A DNA stretch of 64,000 nt from Arachidicoccus ginsenosidivorans. Its GTDB lineage: Bacteria; Bacteroidota; Bacteroidia; Chitinophagales; Chitinophagaceae. A program made the translations under genes and the position numbers. The notes beneath the pieces were generated by a model, which worked only from the letters and a program-made list of their open reading frames with translations, was not told the origin of the DNA and ran no database searches. Numbering within the stretch: position 1 is the stretch's first letter; the number at the start of each line of letters is the position of its first letter. Where the stretch lies: contig NZ_CP042434.1 of NCBI RefSeq assembly GCF_007971385.1, positions 372,001-436,000 of the forward strand, given 5' to 3'. Shown in pieces: positions 10,350 to 19,381 of this stretch.

Positions 10350-10710
10350 GACAATCCCTTTCACTTGATTGATAGTCAGCGTATTTATAAATATTTTTTA
10401 TATATTGAATACATAAATAAGCTATTTTAGGCTTGTTTCACGTTATATTTTCAACAAAAAAGCGAGGAAATATCGGTCCTGTGATACAATGCCAGGATCT
10501 ACATTTCTAGGCAATAATAGCGAAAAATTTGCCGGAAGCTAATTATACGCTTTGCTGTCATATTTATTACCTTCGCACCGGCCTGACGAATATAAAATTA
10601 TTTTACTTTAGAAACGTTTAAGTTTAAGGATTTAGTTTAGGTTTAGTTTAAGTTTAGTTTAGCGTTAATTTAAATCAGATTCAACAAAGTCAATCCAAGC
10701 AAGTATCTAC
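10350..10710 (+). promoter_or_regulatory. Promoter and repeat-rich leader of the FtsX-like permease
   Basis: A TAccTTCG box lies at 10568-10575, followed by GCACCGG, a common Bacteroidota promoter arrangement. This would give an mRNA leader of about 130 nt. Within the leader, 10614-10664 is a degenerate tandem run of GTTTA/GTTTAA units. Nothing else coding is visible in the 361-bp gap. Confidence 0.5.
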
Positions 10711-11941
10711 ATGAATGTAGCCTCTTTTATAGCCAGGCGTATTGCCTTTAACCACCAAAAGTCATTTTCCAGATTTATCATCCGGCTGGCAACGGTGGCT
10801 ACTGCCATCAGTGTAGCGGCCATGATTATCTCCTCTTCCTTCGTTAATGGCTTCCAACATGCGATCTCCGACAAGATCTATAATTTCTGGGGGCATATCC
10901 GGGTTCAGCAGTTCGAGCCCTTAAAAGCACTAGTTGCCGAAGAGACCCCTTTGGAGCAAAATGAAAGCGTAGATTCTATTTTGCAACAAAACCCCAATAT
11001 TAAACAATACCAGGCCTTTGCCACTAAGTCTGCGGTCATAGAACACAAAAAAGACATTGAAGGCATCCTGATCAAAGGCGTAGGGGCAGATTATGATTTT
11101 TCCAATCTGCAACGATTTTTGACCGGAGGTAAGTGGTTATCCTTTACAGATAGTTTATACAGTAAACAAATCGTTATTTCTCAGCCGATTGCAGAAGAAC
11201 TAAAAATCAAACTAGGTGATACCGTTTCCGTTTATTTTATATCCAGTGCTAACCAGCCGGCCCAAAAACGCCATCTGGAAGTAGTTGGTTTTTACAAAAC
11301 CGGCATCGAGGAGTATGATAAACTCTTTGCCCTGGCAGATCTCAGACTCATTCGCAGAATTAATAACTGGAATAAAAACGAGATTGGCGGTTATGAGGTC
11401 TTCTTAAAAGACCCTGGGCTCATGAACAGTACGGCAGCTGATCTTTACCGGGCACTGCCAGATACCTGGGTTGCCAAAACCATTCAGGAAGTCTACCCTA
11501 ATATTTTTGATTGGCTGAATATTCAGGATGTTAACAAACAGGTTATTTATATTATCATGGCCATTGTAGCTGTGATAAACCTGATTACCTGTCTGCTAAT
11601 CCTGGTTCTTGAACGTACCCCATGACTGGCATATTAAAGTCACTTGGCAGCAGCAATTGGGTTATCCAAAAAGTATTTTTATACCACTCTTCGCTGATCG
11701 CCATTCGTGGTGTGCTCTTTGGGCTTATTTTCGGTGTGGGCATTTGTTGGTTGCAACAGTACACAGGACTGCTAAAACTGGACGAATCGGCCTATTATAT
11801 TCGGATAGCCCCGTTATGATCAATTGGTATCAGGTTATAGTCATCACCTGCGGCACTTTTGTCGTCTGTTATCTGGCATTACTCATTCCTACATTTTTCG
11901 TCAAAAAAATCCAGCCAGTCAAAGCAATAAAATTCAATTAA
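10711..11941 (+). CDS. ABC transporter permease, LolC/FtsX type, two apparent frameshifts
   Basis: Inner-membrane permease of the MacB/FtsX superfamily with one N-terminal helix (about residues 22-45), a periplasmic domain and three C-terminal helices. The start MNVASFIARRIAFNHQKSFS is typical of Bacteroidota LolC/E-like permeases. Breaks occur at the C-run 11618-11621, where an extra C gives ERTPMTGILKSLG, and at the C-run 11809-11812, where it gives RIAPVMINWYQV. The repaired product has about 410 residues and ends KPVKAIKFN-like (QPVKAIKFN). It probably takes part in lipoprotein release or another mechanotransmission task with an ATPase encoded elsewhere. The gene sits 20 bp before truB. 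Confidence 0.85.
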
Positions 11942-11960
11942 GCGATTATATAATATTATT

Positions 11961-12706
11961 ATGCGGCAAAAACCAATTCACCCGGCCATGCAGCCATTTT
12001 TGGATGGTCAGGTTATTTTACTAGATAAGCCCTTACACTGGACTTCTTTTGATGCAGTCAAAAAGATCCGTATTTTGACGGGCGTCTCCAAAGTGGGCCA
12101 TGCGGGAACGCTGGATCCCTTGGCCACAGGTCTACTGATTATCTGCACCGGCGCTTTTACCAAAAGGATCAATACGTTTATGGCCCAGATCAAGGAATAT
12201 ACTGGTAGCTTTGAACTAGGGGCCACTACCCCAACTTACGATTTGGAAAGCACTCCGGAAAATATTAAAGATTATCAACATATCACAAAAGAGGATTTAA
12301 TAGCTGCAACAAAAGCGTTTACCGGTGAAATTTTCCAGACCCCGCCGATACATTCTGCCATCAAAAAGGACGGCAAACCCGCCTATCTTGCTGCCAGAAA
12401 GGGGAAGAGATTAAACTGGATCCCCGAAAAATCACCATCGAGGCATTTGAGATGACAGATATTGATCATGTCCAATTACCGACCGTTCATTTTAGAGTCG
12501 TCTGTACAACCGGAACCTATATCCGGACGCTGGCAAATGATTTTGGTGCTCATTTACAAACGGGTGGCTACCTCAGTAGCCTTAGACGTACAAGAATTGG
12601 TGAATTTACGGTGGATCAGGCTTTAAGTATTGAACAGTTTGAAAAGAAGATTAAGGCGATGAAAGAAGCCTTTCATAGAAATCAGGGTGAACAGCATGCA
12701 CAATAA
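11961..12706 (+). CDS. truB: tRNA pseudouridine-55 synthase, apparent frameshift
   Basis: TruB makes pseudouridine 55 in the T-loop of tRNAs. Key motifs are LLDKPLHWTSFDAV, GHAGTLDPLATGLLIICTG (catalytic Asp in GTLDP) and the C-terminal VCTTGTYIRTLANDFG and YLSSLRRTRIGEF. The frame breaks in the G-run 12401-12404; one more G gives ARKGEEIKLDPRKITIEAFEM, as in the family. The repaired product has about 248 residues. It follows the FtsX-like permease closely and may share its transcript. Confidence 0.92.
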
Positions 12707-12766
12707 TTTGAATGTGCCATTTAATTGCACTGCGCTTCACTCTTGAAGGCTAACTTAAATAAGCAC

Positions 12767-12824
12767 CATAGGACAGGCGCGCTAAAATAGACTCTTACAT
12801 CTGGATTAGCGCGCCTGTCCTATG
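12767..12824. terminator. Bidirectional hairpin between truB and the histidine kinase
   Basis: CATAGGACAGGCGCGCTAA (12767-12785) is perfectly complementary to 12806-12824, with a 20-nt loop. It lies between two convergent genes. The T-tract is poor, so the stem may also serve as a 3'-end protecting structure. Confidence 0.65.
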
Positions 12825-12939
12825 ATCATTTTCGTTGTTGTTAATTATTTGGGCTGTAATTAACCTTTATTAATATAAGATCCATTTTTGAGCATTTTAT
12901 TTTCAGATATTAGCAGCCTGAGCGGACAACTATCTTATG

Positions 12940-14031
12940 CTACCCCTCATTTTCACCTCGCTGCATCTTAAAAGTCTGGACATCCTCTTTTCTGGCAGGC
13001 AGCGTAAAGCCTACCGTTGTACCTACATTTTGTTTACTGCGCACATGGATGGTCTGACCATGGGCTTCAATAATATGTTTGCAGATCGCCAGGCCAAGAC
13101 CTGTACCACCACTGTTTCTGCTGCGGCCACTATCTGTACGGTAAAATCTTTCAAATATACGTGGCAGGTGTTCCTCTGCAATACCTATCCCGTTATCTGA
13201 GATTTCAACCAGCACCCTGCTTTCATCCATTTTATAAACACTGGCGGTCACTTCCCCGATGCTGCTGGCATATTTTGCAGCATTGGTAACCAGATTTATA
13301 ATCACCTGACGGATCTTTTCTTTATCCGCATAGACGTGAACAGGTGATTCACAGCCTCTTTTAATCCCAAATTGAAGTTCTTTGCCTTCAATATGCAAAT
13401 GCAGGTTCTCCAGAACTTCTTTAATCACGTCCTGGATAATAAAATCTGACCTTTCCAGCTTTTGCTGCCCCGATTCGAGTTTGGAGATTTCATCAATATC
13501 GCTGACCAGATGTGCCATTCTATCCACATTATGTTCGGCCTTAGCCAAATATTCCTTTATTTTCTCCGGATCCTCGATATCGCCAGAAGACAGAATATTT
13601 AGATAGCCCTGCACCGCAAATATGGGGGTTTTGATTTCATGGGAGAAATTCTGTAAAAATTCCTTCCGGTACTGTTCCATAAAACGGAGGGATTCCAACT
13701 CTTCACTTCGCTTATTGGCCCAGGCAGTCACATCATCTTCAACTTCCTGGATGGATTTTTGGGGCAGAATATGCTTGTAATACATTTCTTCCCTTTTACT
13801 GGCTTTGGTCTGATAGATTAATTTATAAATCAGCTTGATCTTTCTGAACACAAAGCGCCGTAGCACTTCCCGGAAAATAAAATAATTACACAGGAATACA
13901 CAGAGCGTTGCAATAGCTGCATGCCACCAAAGGATCCTGAAAAACAGAAAGCAAATACCAACAGCTACGCTGATCAGAAGGGCCGTAAATAAAGCCAGCT
14001 GCGCTGGCGTAAAATTCTTTGTGCGTGCCAT
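12940..14031 (-). CDS. Sensor histidine kinase (PhoR-like)
   Basis: Membrane histidine kinase of 363 residues. Two hydrophobic helices at about 10-31 and 36-53 are separated by only a few residues, so there is almost no periplasmic sensor. The H-box is FSHEIKTP with phospho-acceptor His131, and the ATP-binding N (NLVTNAAKYA), G1 (ISDNGIGI), F (FERFYR) and G2 (GGTGLGLAI) boxes are intact. It lies 34 bp downstream of its response regulator. The lack of an outside domain suggests it senses a membrane or cytoplasmic signal. Confidence 0.93.
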   Translation of the reverse strand: MARTKNFTPAQLALFTALLISVAVGICFLFFRILWWHAAIATLCVFLCNYFIFREVLRRFVFRKIKLIYKLIYQTKASKREEMYYKHILPQKSIQEVEDDVTAWANKRSEELESLRFMEQYRKEFLQNFSHEIKTPIFAVQGYLNILSSGDIEDPEKIKEYLAKAEHNVDRMAHLVSDIDEISKLESGQQKLERSDFIIQDVIKEVLENLHLHIEGKELQFGIKRGCESPVHVYADKEKIRQVIINLVTNAAKYASSIGEVTASVYKMDESRVLVEISDNGIGIAEEHLPRIFERFYRTDSGRSRNSGGTGLGLAICKHIIEAHGQTIHVRSKQNVGTTVGFTLPARKEDVQTFKMQRGENEG

Positions 14032-14065
14032 ATTTTGACGCTATCTTAAGCGCATTTTAAGGTGA

Positions 14066-14752
14066 TTAAGACGGAAGTTCAAATTTATAACCGACTCCCT
14101 TGACGGTTGTGATACAATCCAAATCCAGTTTCTGACGAATTTTGCGAATATGTACATCTATGGTCCTGTCTCCTACAATAACATCCGTTCCCCACACTTT
14201 ATGGAGAATCTCCGTTCTTAAGAAAACCCGACCCGGTTTGGAAGCCAGCAGATATAATAATGCAAATTCCTTCTTAGCCAATAATTTGGGTTGCCCACTA
14301 ATATACACAATAAATTGAACAGGATCAATTTTTACATGGTTAATTTCCAGAACTTTATCATCTTCTACCTTGGGGCTCCGCCGAAGCAATGCGTTTACCC
14401 TACTAATCAACAACTTAGGCTTAATCGGCTTGGTCACATAATCATCTGCTCCCCCTTCAAGACCTTCAATTTCATGGATATCCCCGCCTACGGCGGTCAG
14501 AAAAATGATGAGTGTATCCTCAAATGCTGGTTGGGCCCGCAGAATCTCCAGCACTTCCAGCCCGTTTTTACCGGGCATCATTCTATCTAGTATGATGAGA
14601 TCCGGTTTTATTTGTTTAGCCATTTCAATGGCTCTGTTACCTTCCGTTGCCTCATACACATCAAATCCTTCTTTTTTCAATTGGTAACCAATGATTTCCA
14701 GGATATCCGGTTCGTCATCTACGATTAAAATCTTTCGTCCTGTTGTCTCCAT
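14066..14752 (-). CDS. OmpR/PhoB-family response regulator
   Basis: 228 residues: an N-terminal receiver domain (acidic pair in VDDEPD, phospho-acceptor Asp56 in IILDRMMP, Lys in VTKPIKP) and a C-terminal winged helix with VGDRTIDVHIRKIRQKL and GVGYKF. It is the first gene of the pair with the downstream kinase. A TAATTTTG box on the minus strand (plus 14772-14779) would give a leader of about 15 nt. Targets cannot be told from sequence; phosphate control is possible by family but not shown. Confidence 0.94.
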   Translation of the reverse strand: METTGRKILIVDDEPDILEIIGYQLKKEGFDVYEATEGNRAIEMAKQIKPDLIILDRMMPGKNGLEVLEILRAQPAFEDTLIIFLTAVGGDIHEIEGLEGGADDYVTKPIKPKLLISRVNALLRRSPKVEDDKVLEINHVKIDPVQFIVYISGQPKLLAKKEFALLYLLASKPGRVFLRTEILHKVWGTDVIVGDRTIDVHIRKIRQKLDLDCITTVKGVGYKFELPS

Positions 14753-15229
14753 TATTTATAATTTATTGATACAAAATTAAAAGCTAATTCATGAATGGCA
14801 CTTAATTCGGTATTATCTAATTGTTAATCGATCTAAAGTACTTCATTTTGAGACCTGGATCGTTAATTGCCCTGCTATGATTGCATATACGCTGATTTGG
14901 TCGTATTTTTGCAGTAATCGGGAAAATATAAATTTGCCTAAAAAGCAGTATTCTTAAAGAACTTTTGACGCAATGGATATTTTTGGATAGTACTTTTCCA
15001 CTAATAACCTGAAAGCTAAACTTTTTTGGTGTTTTCTGGTCTGAATTATGTCTTTCTGGTTCATTTTGACTGGGATAGTAGGATATAAAATTGTAAACAG
15101 CTCGGATTATTCTGCTGCTAACCTTTTCCTTTCTCCCCGTCTTGTTAATTAACGATCCTAAACAGATGCTACTGTTTTTTAAAAATAATTTTAATATAAT
15201 ATATAATACAATAGAACAATTCAATTTAG
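14753..15229. other. 477-bp gap between divergent genes
   Basis: AT-rich region between the response regulator and the first secreted paralogue. It must hold both promoters. I see the TAATTTTG box for the regulator and a very AT-rich stretch at 15180-15229 before the paralogue start. The minus-strand reading frame at 14817-15224 has no family features and is not called. Confidence 0.5.
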
Positions 15230-17515
15230 ATGAAGCGATTATTTACATGTTCAGATACAACGCTAACCTTGTTTGTTGCAACCCTATTGAGTTTGAGCGC
15301 TATACATAAAGCATCTGCTCAGGAGATTCCTTTTTCCAGGCAAGGGTTTCACGCCCAGGTGGATAAAGCACAGTTATCCGTATGTGCAGCAGACGGCACC
15401 AAAGATGATAAGTTTACTCCATATTCGGATAACGAAGCATTAAATAAACTATCAACCAAGGCGATTACGAAGCAAGTGGATAAAGTCCAAAAAGCCATTG
15501 AAAAGGCAGATCTGGATAACAACGGCAAGATCCGGTTTTTAAGAGGACTGTATGAACTATTATATGCTTATAAAAACTCATTTCTGTCAAAAGATATCAC
15601 AGGTGCCCTGTTAGCCAATACCATACGCGGTTACCAGGATGCCATGGAACTCGAAATCAAGCATAAGGACATTGGGCCCATTTTGAGAGAAAACAAGGCA
15701 GAGGTCGCTTCGCTACTCGCCATTAACTTTGCCTTTAAAAACAATCCGGGCCAGCCAAATTTTCAATATATCTTACTGGATAAGGAAATTGGCTCTCATC
15801 CAGACAAGGCATTATATATATTGAGCAAGAACAATGATTTTCCTGCTACCGACAGCGTTGTGAGTGTCGTTGCCAGAAGAGATGCTGACGCCGTTTATAC
15901 CTATGCCGCCTCTTATACCGACCTGGGAGAAGCCATCCGCAAGAGCCAGGATCCGCTGGTCAATCTGATTGCGCGCATTGCTTCTGCCAGAAGCCCATCT
16001 GGTCAGTTTATCGGCAGACAACTGATGCCATTCTTAGATGAAATCAATGCAGGCAATCTTGAAATGGAGGACATTGAGAAAAAAATGGATGATCCGGTGG
16101 CCTATTTTAAACTTCTGGTACAAACAGAGATTCATTATGCTGCCCGTGTCATGAAACGCGATACGCCCATGGCGATGGTTCAGATCCAAAAGAAAATTCA
16201 CCAGGTAGGTGTCGATAATTTTATCAATAAAATTAATGGGCTGCATGAAAAGCCCAATGCGGTTCGCTACGCCTGCTTAAAACCATTATCTGCCCTGGAT
16301 CTGTATTACCTGACCATTACCAGTGAGGATATTATTTACACTTCCAGCTATGTGAATGGTAAAGACTATGGAGTTTACAACCTGCTTTGGCAAAAAGCAG
16401 GCAAGGATTTTTCCAGCGACAGTCTTTTAATGAATGTTTATTTTGATAAGTATAAGAAATGGATCAAAATGGCCGCCAACTATAACACGCTGGATAATTT
16501 TTTGGGCCGTATGGCACCAAAAAATGCCCAGCAGCTTATGCTGGCCTTCGTTCGGGGTCTGGACAAAGGCGTTGGTAAGGACTCTTTAGAGGACGCTGTT
16601 GATGTGGCGGGTAGTTACGCTTCTATCGATGATCCCAAAATGAGCCAACTGGTACTCCATGAAGTGCAAAGACAACTCCAGCAGGCCAAGGCCGAAGGAA
16701 ATACAAAGAAGTTCAATATTTATGATATCCTGAATACTTTGTTTCTTTCTATGAATCCGGATAATAAAATTGATCTGTCTGCCAGTCTGGGTATTGGACC
16801 GGTTTATTTTATGCCGATTAAAGACCTTAAAGACAGTAGCGGACGAATTATCATTCAACAGTTTACTTATGGTGATGAGGACGGAAGAGCTAATTACGGC
16901 AATTTCATGAATGCCGTCAGTGGCGCTGGTTGGAAATCAACTTCTAATAAATACTGGTCTACGGTGAGCTCCACTTCTGGTACCCCTATTACGATTTATA
17001 CCAATAAACCCCTCGATGAATTACAGGCGCTGGATGATAAAGCACAACAAGAATTAAATAATTATTTACTTGAAAATGACATCCATCCGACCATGGTGCT
17101 GCACAGAGGGCATAGCTATTACCTGGAGAGTACCATTGAACAACTGGTGCCTACAGCCAGAGTCGTTTTACTAGGTAGCTGCGGCAGTTTCCAGTCACTC
17201 AGTAAAGTGCTCAATAAAGCACCTGAGGCGCAGATTATCTCCAGCAAACAAACAGGCGTGGGTAATCTTAACCTTACCTTAATTATGGGGATGCTAAGTA
17301 CGCTTAAACAGGGTCAGGATCTTAACTGGGTTAAGATGTGGACAGGTTTTACCAAAAAATTAAGCAGTGACAACCGTTTCGTGGATTATGTCCCTCCTTA
17401 TGAAAATTTAGGTGCTGTGTTCTATATGGCCTACCGTAAATTACAGGATAAAGAACAGGAAAAAGCAGATAGTATTGAGGCGGACAAAGCAGCCATTTCT
17501 ATGAATGGCCAATAG
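15230..17515 (+). CDS. Large secreted protein of unknown function, paralogue A
   Basis: 761 residues with a signal peptide ending near ASAQE, so exported. I do not recognise the family. The body is mostly predicted helical. The C-terminal 200 residues look like an alpha/beta fold: strand PTMVL then RGH (His628), a helix, strand RVVLLGSCG (Cys651), then IISSKQTGVGNL. A His after one strand and a Cys after the next is the arrangement of clan CD cysteine peptidases (caspase, gingipain, CHAT), but the spacing of 23 residues is short and the His is followed by Ser rather than Gly, so this is only a suggestion. A close paralogue lies downstream at 19382. Confidence 0.75.
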   Translation: MKRLFTCSDTTLTLFVATLLSLSAIHKASAQEIPFSRQGFHAQVDKAQLSVCAADGTKDDKFTPYSDNEALNKLSTKAITKQVDKVQKAIEKADLDNNGKIRFLRGLYELLYAYKNSFLSKDITGALLANTIRGYQDAMELEIKHKDIGPILRENKAEVASLLAINFAFKNNPGQPNFQYILLDKEIGSHPDKALYILSKNNDFPATDSVVSVVARRDADAVYTYAASYTDLGEAIRKSQDPLVNLIARIASARSPSGQFIGRQLMPFLDEINAGNLEMEDIEKKMDDPVAYFKLLVQTEIHYAARVMKRDTPMAMVQIQKKIHQVGVDNFINKINGLHEKPNAVRYACLKPLSALDLYYLTITSEDIIYTSSYVNGKDYGVYNLLWQKAGKDFSSDSLLMNVYFDKYKKWIKMAANYNTLDNFLGRMAPKNAQQLMLAFVRGLDKGVGKDSLEDAVDVAGSYASIDDPKMSQLVLHEVQRQLQQAKAEGNTKKFNIYDILNTLFLSMNPDNKIDLSASLGIGPVYFMPIKDLKDSSGRIIIQQFTYGDEDGRANYGNFMNAVSGAGWKSTSNKYWSTVSSTSGTPITIYTNKPLDELQALDDKAQQELNNYLLENDIHPTMVLHRGHSYYLESTIEQLVPTARVVLLGSCGSFQSLSKVLNKAPEAQIISSKQTGVGNLNLTLIMGMLSTLKQGQDLNWVKMWTGFTKKLSSDNRFVDYVPPYENLGAVFYMAYRKLQDKEQEKADSIEADKAAISMNGQ

Positions 17516-17564
17516 TGATATTCCATGAATTAACACTTAATTATTCGCTCCAAATAAAAGTATC

Positions 17565-17612
17565 AAAAGCATCCCTGCTGCAGATTAACCGCTGCGACAG
17601 GGATGCTTTTTT
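17565..17612 (+). terminator. Intrinsic terminator after paralogue A
   Basis: AAAAGCATCCCTG (17565-17577) pairs with CAGGGATGCTTTT (17598-17610), followed by more T. Standard Rho-independent form. Confidence 0.85.
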
Positions 17613-17675
17613 GGGAGCGGGCGTTTATGCTAGTTATTGCCCTGTTATTTAAACCAACCTGACCGGCTACCACCC

Positions 17676-17683
17676 GAATAACT
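17676..17683. repeat. Target-site duplication, left copy
   Basis: GAATAACT directly left of the insertion sequence, identical to the right copy at 19284-19291. Confidence 0.93.
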
Positions 17684-17716
17684 GGCTAAATCTTATTTTG
17701 AGGTGCCAGTTATATT
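17684..17716. repeat. Left terminal inverted repeat of the insertion sequence
   Basis: 33 bp, exactly complementary to 19251-19283. Its inner end runs just into the 3' end of the transposase frame. Confidence 0.95.
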
Positions 17717-18923
17717 AAGAAAAATAGCCAACTAATCGGAAAAAGAAAAAACTTCGATCTCGGATTCCAAAGTTGTTAGCCATAAACCGCTGAATTTTGC
17801 CATTCATATTCTCAGCTTTAGCATTAGTATGTCCTTCCCTAAAGTAGTTTATGATGTCATCATAATGCTTCTCCATCATCCTGCGAACGGCCCTAAATGC
17901 AGGAATTTTTGACGCAATTACGTCGTCAAACCAGTCATAAAGATCACGTTCTACGAAGTCTATGTCTTTTCTGATATTCTTTTTGTCGTACCAGTTTCTT
18001 ATTTTTTCAGTTAACGCATATGCTTTCCCCAATATGGGGTAACGATCAAAGAGATAGCCCATGATGGCTTTATCTTCTAACTCCCAAACAGCTTCTCTTT
18101 TACAGAGTATATATCTGGATCTCTCCAGATACTCCAGTTCAGAAACGCCTTCAATGGGGCCATTGGCTGTTGGCTCTTCTATGGACTCTTTAGATGGTAC
18201 TTCTTTCATCTGAGATTCGTTTGAAACGGCCTCGGTTTTGCTATTGGCCGCTGACTTATTTTTCTGTTTTGCCTCTTCTTTCGCCTTTTGTGCTGCCGCA
18301 GCCTCTCGCTGCTCCTGCTCCAAAATTACTGCTGCTTTGACTTGTTTGCGGACCGTTTGTAATGCATCCAGTATGTGCATAATAACATGGAACTTATCAA
18401 TCGATACAACTGCATTGGGGAATAATTCCTTGCTTATCCTTTTATAAGTTGGACTCATATCGCTACTGATGGAAGTGACTTCTTGCCGTTTGGTTTCAGG
18501 GAAATACTCGCGTATAGCCTGTTTCAGCTCTTCCCCGTTCTGACTTTCCGCTATAAATGCAAGTTTCGTTGACTTAAGATTGGTCATGACCGTATACATC
18601 TTTTTACCTATCATCTTCTCATCTATAGTCATATGAGTTCCTACGTTCTCTTGCTTGGCCAAAGGGACTTGCTTTTCCTTTATAACTTCTCCCGTAGATT
18701 TATCAGCAATCTTAATCGTCTTTTCCCACCAGGTTTTTGAGGCTACTTTTTCGGGAAAGCCACTAAAATAATGCTTGTACCAAAAATGAGGTGTCCGCGG
18801 CTTTATGCCAAACATAAAAGCAACACAACTGATGTTTATTGGGTGGGCTTCTATTCTACCTTTTAAAAAAGCCTGCCATTTCGTTTGTAATCTTGGCTGG
18901 TTTATCAGTAATACCATATTCAT
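17715..18923 (-). CDS. ISL3-type DDE transposase of the ISAon1-like element
   Basis: 402 residues with the DDE_Tnp_ISL3 layout: MTIDEKMIGKKMYTV (first Asp), SISSDMSPTYKRISKELFPNA (second Asp), DKFHVIMHILDALQTVRKQV, and the C-terminal AKAENMNGKIQRFMANNFGIRD (Glu). A low-complexity Ala/Lys/Glu stretch sits in the middle insertion. The N-terminal region overlaps the upstream ORF by 68 bp in another frame, so the mature transposase may be made by programmed frameshifting, as described for two-ORF elements; here that is inference. Confidence 0.88.
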   Translation of the reverse strand: MNMVLLINQPRLQTKWQAFLKGRIEAHPINISCVAFMFGIKPRTPHFWYKHYFSGFPEKVASKTWWEKTIKIADKSTGEVIKEKQVPLAKQENVGTHMTIDEKMIGKKMYTVMTNLKSTKLAFIAESQNGEELKQAIREYFPETKRQEVTSISSDMSPTYKRISKELFPNAVVSIDKFHVIMHILDALQTVRKQVKAAVILEQEQREAAAAQKAKEEAKQKNKSAANSKTEAVSNESQMKEVPSKESIEEPTANGPIEGVSELEYLERSRYILCKREAVWELEDKAIMGYLFDRYPILGKAYALTEKIRNWYDKKNIRKDIDFVERDLYDWFDDVIASKIPAFRAVRRMMEKHYDDIINYFREGHTNAKAENMNGKIQRFMANNFGIRDRSFFFFRLVGYFS

Positions 18924-19230
18924 TACTGAAATGAGTATCTGTCCCTGCTACCTTCCATCGCCTACGACGTAAAACTAAATACACTGGCTTCAAACTGAAT
19001 CCATGGCTCAATATGTGCAGTGGATTACAAAAACCATCAAGAACAACATGAAACTCATCTTTAAGAGCTGTTGGTATTAATTCCTTTTTCTCTTCAAGTA
19101 AGAGTTGCCATTCTGAAGGTAGTTCCTTTACTTCGACCACGTCGAAAAACTCTAATAGATCCCGGGGAACCATCATCCGGGTCAGACCCAAAAGAACTTC
19201 ATTTGGATCTGAAGGACTTTTCGCTTTCAT
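18856..19230 (-). CDS. Transposase N-terminal-region protein (first ORF of the IS)
   Basis: 124 residues, matching the separate N-terminal reading frame typical of ISAon1-like elements (MVPRDLLEFFDVVEV, PVYLVLRRRRWKV). The cysteine-less RRRRWKV segment corresponds to the DNA-binding region just before the DDE domain. It overlaps the transposase ORF by 68 bp. Confidence 0.8.
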   Translation of the reverse strand: MKAKSPSDPNEVLLGLTRMMVPRDLLEFFDVVEVKELPSEWQLLLEEKKELIPTALKDEFHVVLDGFCNPLHILSHGFSLKPVYLVLRRRRWKVAGTDTHFSNEYGITDKPAKITNEMAGFFKR

Positions 19231-19250
19231 ATGCCAAAGTTACATAATAT

Positions 19251-19283
19251 AATATAACTGGCACCTCAAAATAAGATTTAGCC
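19251..19283. repeat. Right terminal inverted repeat of the insertion sequence
   Basis: Perfect 33-bp match to the complement of 17684-17716. Confidence 0.95.
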
Positions 19284-19291
19284 GAATAACT
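19284..19291. repeat. Target-site duplication, right copy
   Basis: GAATAACT, identical to 17676-17683. Confidence 0.93.
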
Positions 19292-19381
19292 CCATAATGC
19301 CCCTCTTTTCTTACAAAACACGTATCTTTAAATAGCTAAATAACACCTCTAAATAAATAAACACCTAAAAATTACGAGATC

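Larger units (their letters stand above)
17684..19283 (-). mobile_element. Complete ISAon1-like (ISL3-type DDE) insertion sequence
   Basis: A 1,600-bp element. Its ends are perfect 33-bp inverted repeats (17684-17716 and 19251-19283), beginning GGCTAAATCTTATTTTGAGG. It is flanked by an 8-bp direct repeat GAATAACT (17676-17683 and 19284-19291), the target duplication. It holds two overlapping minus-strand ORFs, an N-terminal-region protein and the DDE transposase. The intact ends and duplication point to a recent insertion. It landed between paralogues A and B and did not break either. Confidence 0.95.

Noticed and set aside
14817..15224. 135-codon minus-strand reading frame upstream of paralogue A
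   Set aside because: No family pattern, unusual composition and located in a divergent promoter region; looks like a chance frame in AT-rich DNA.
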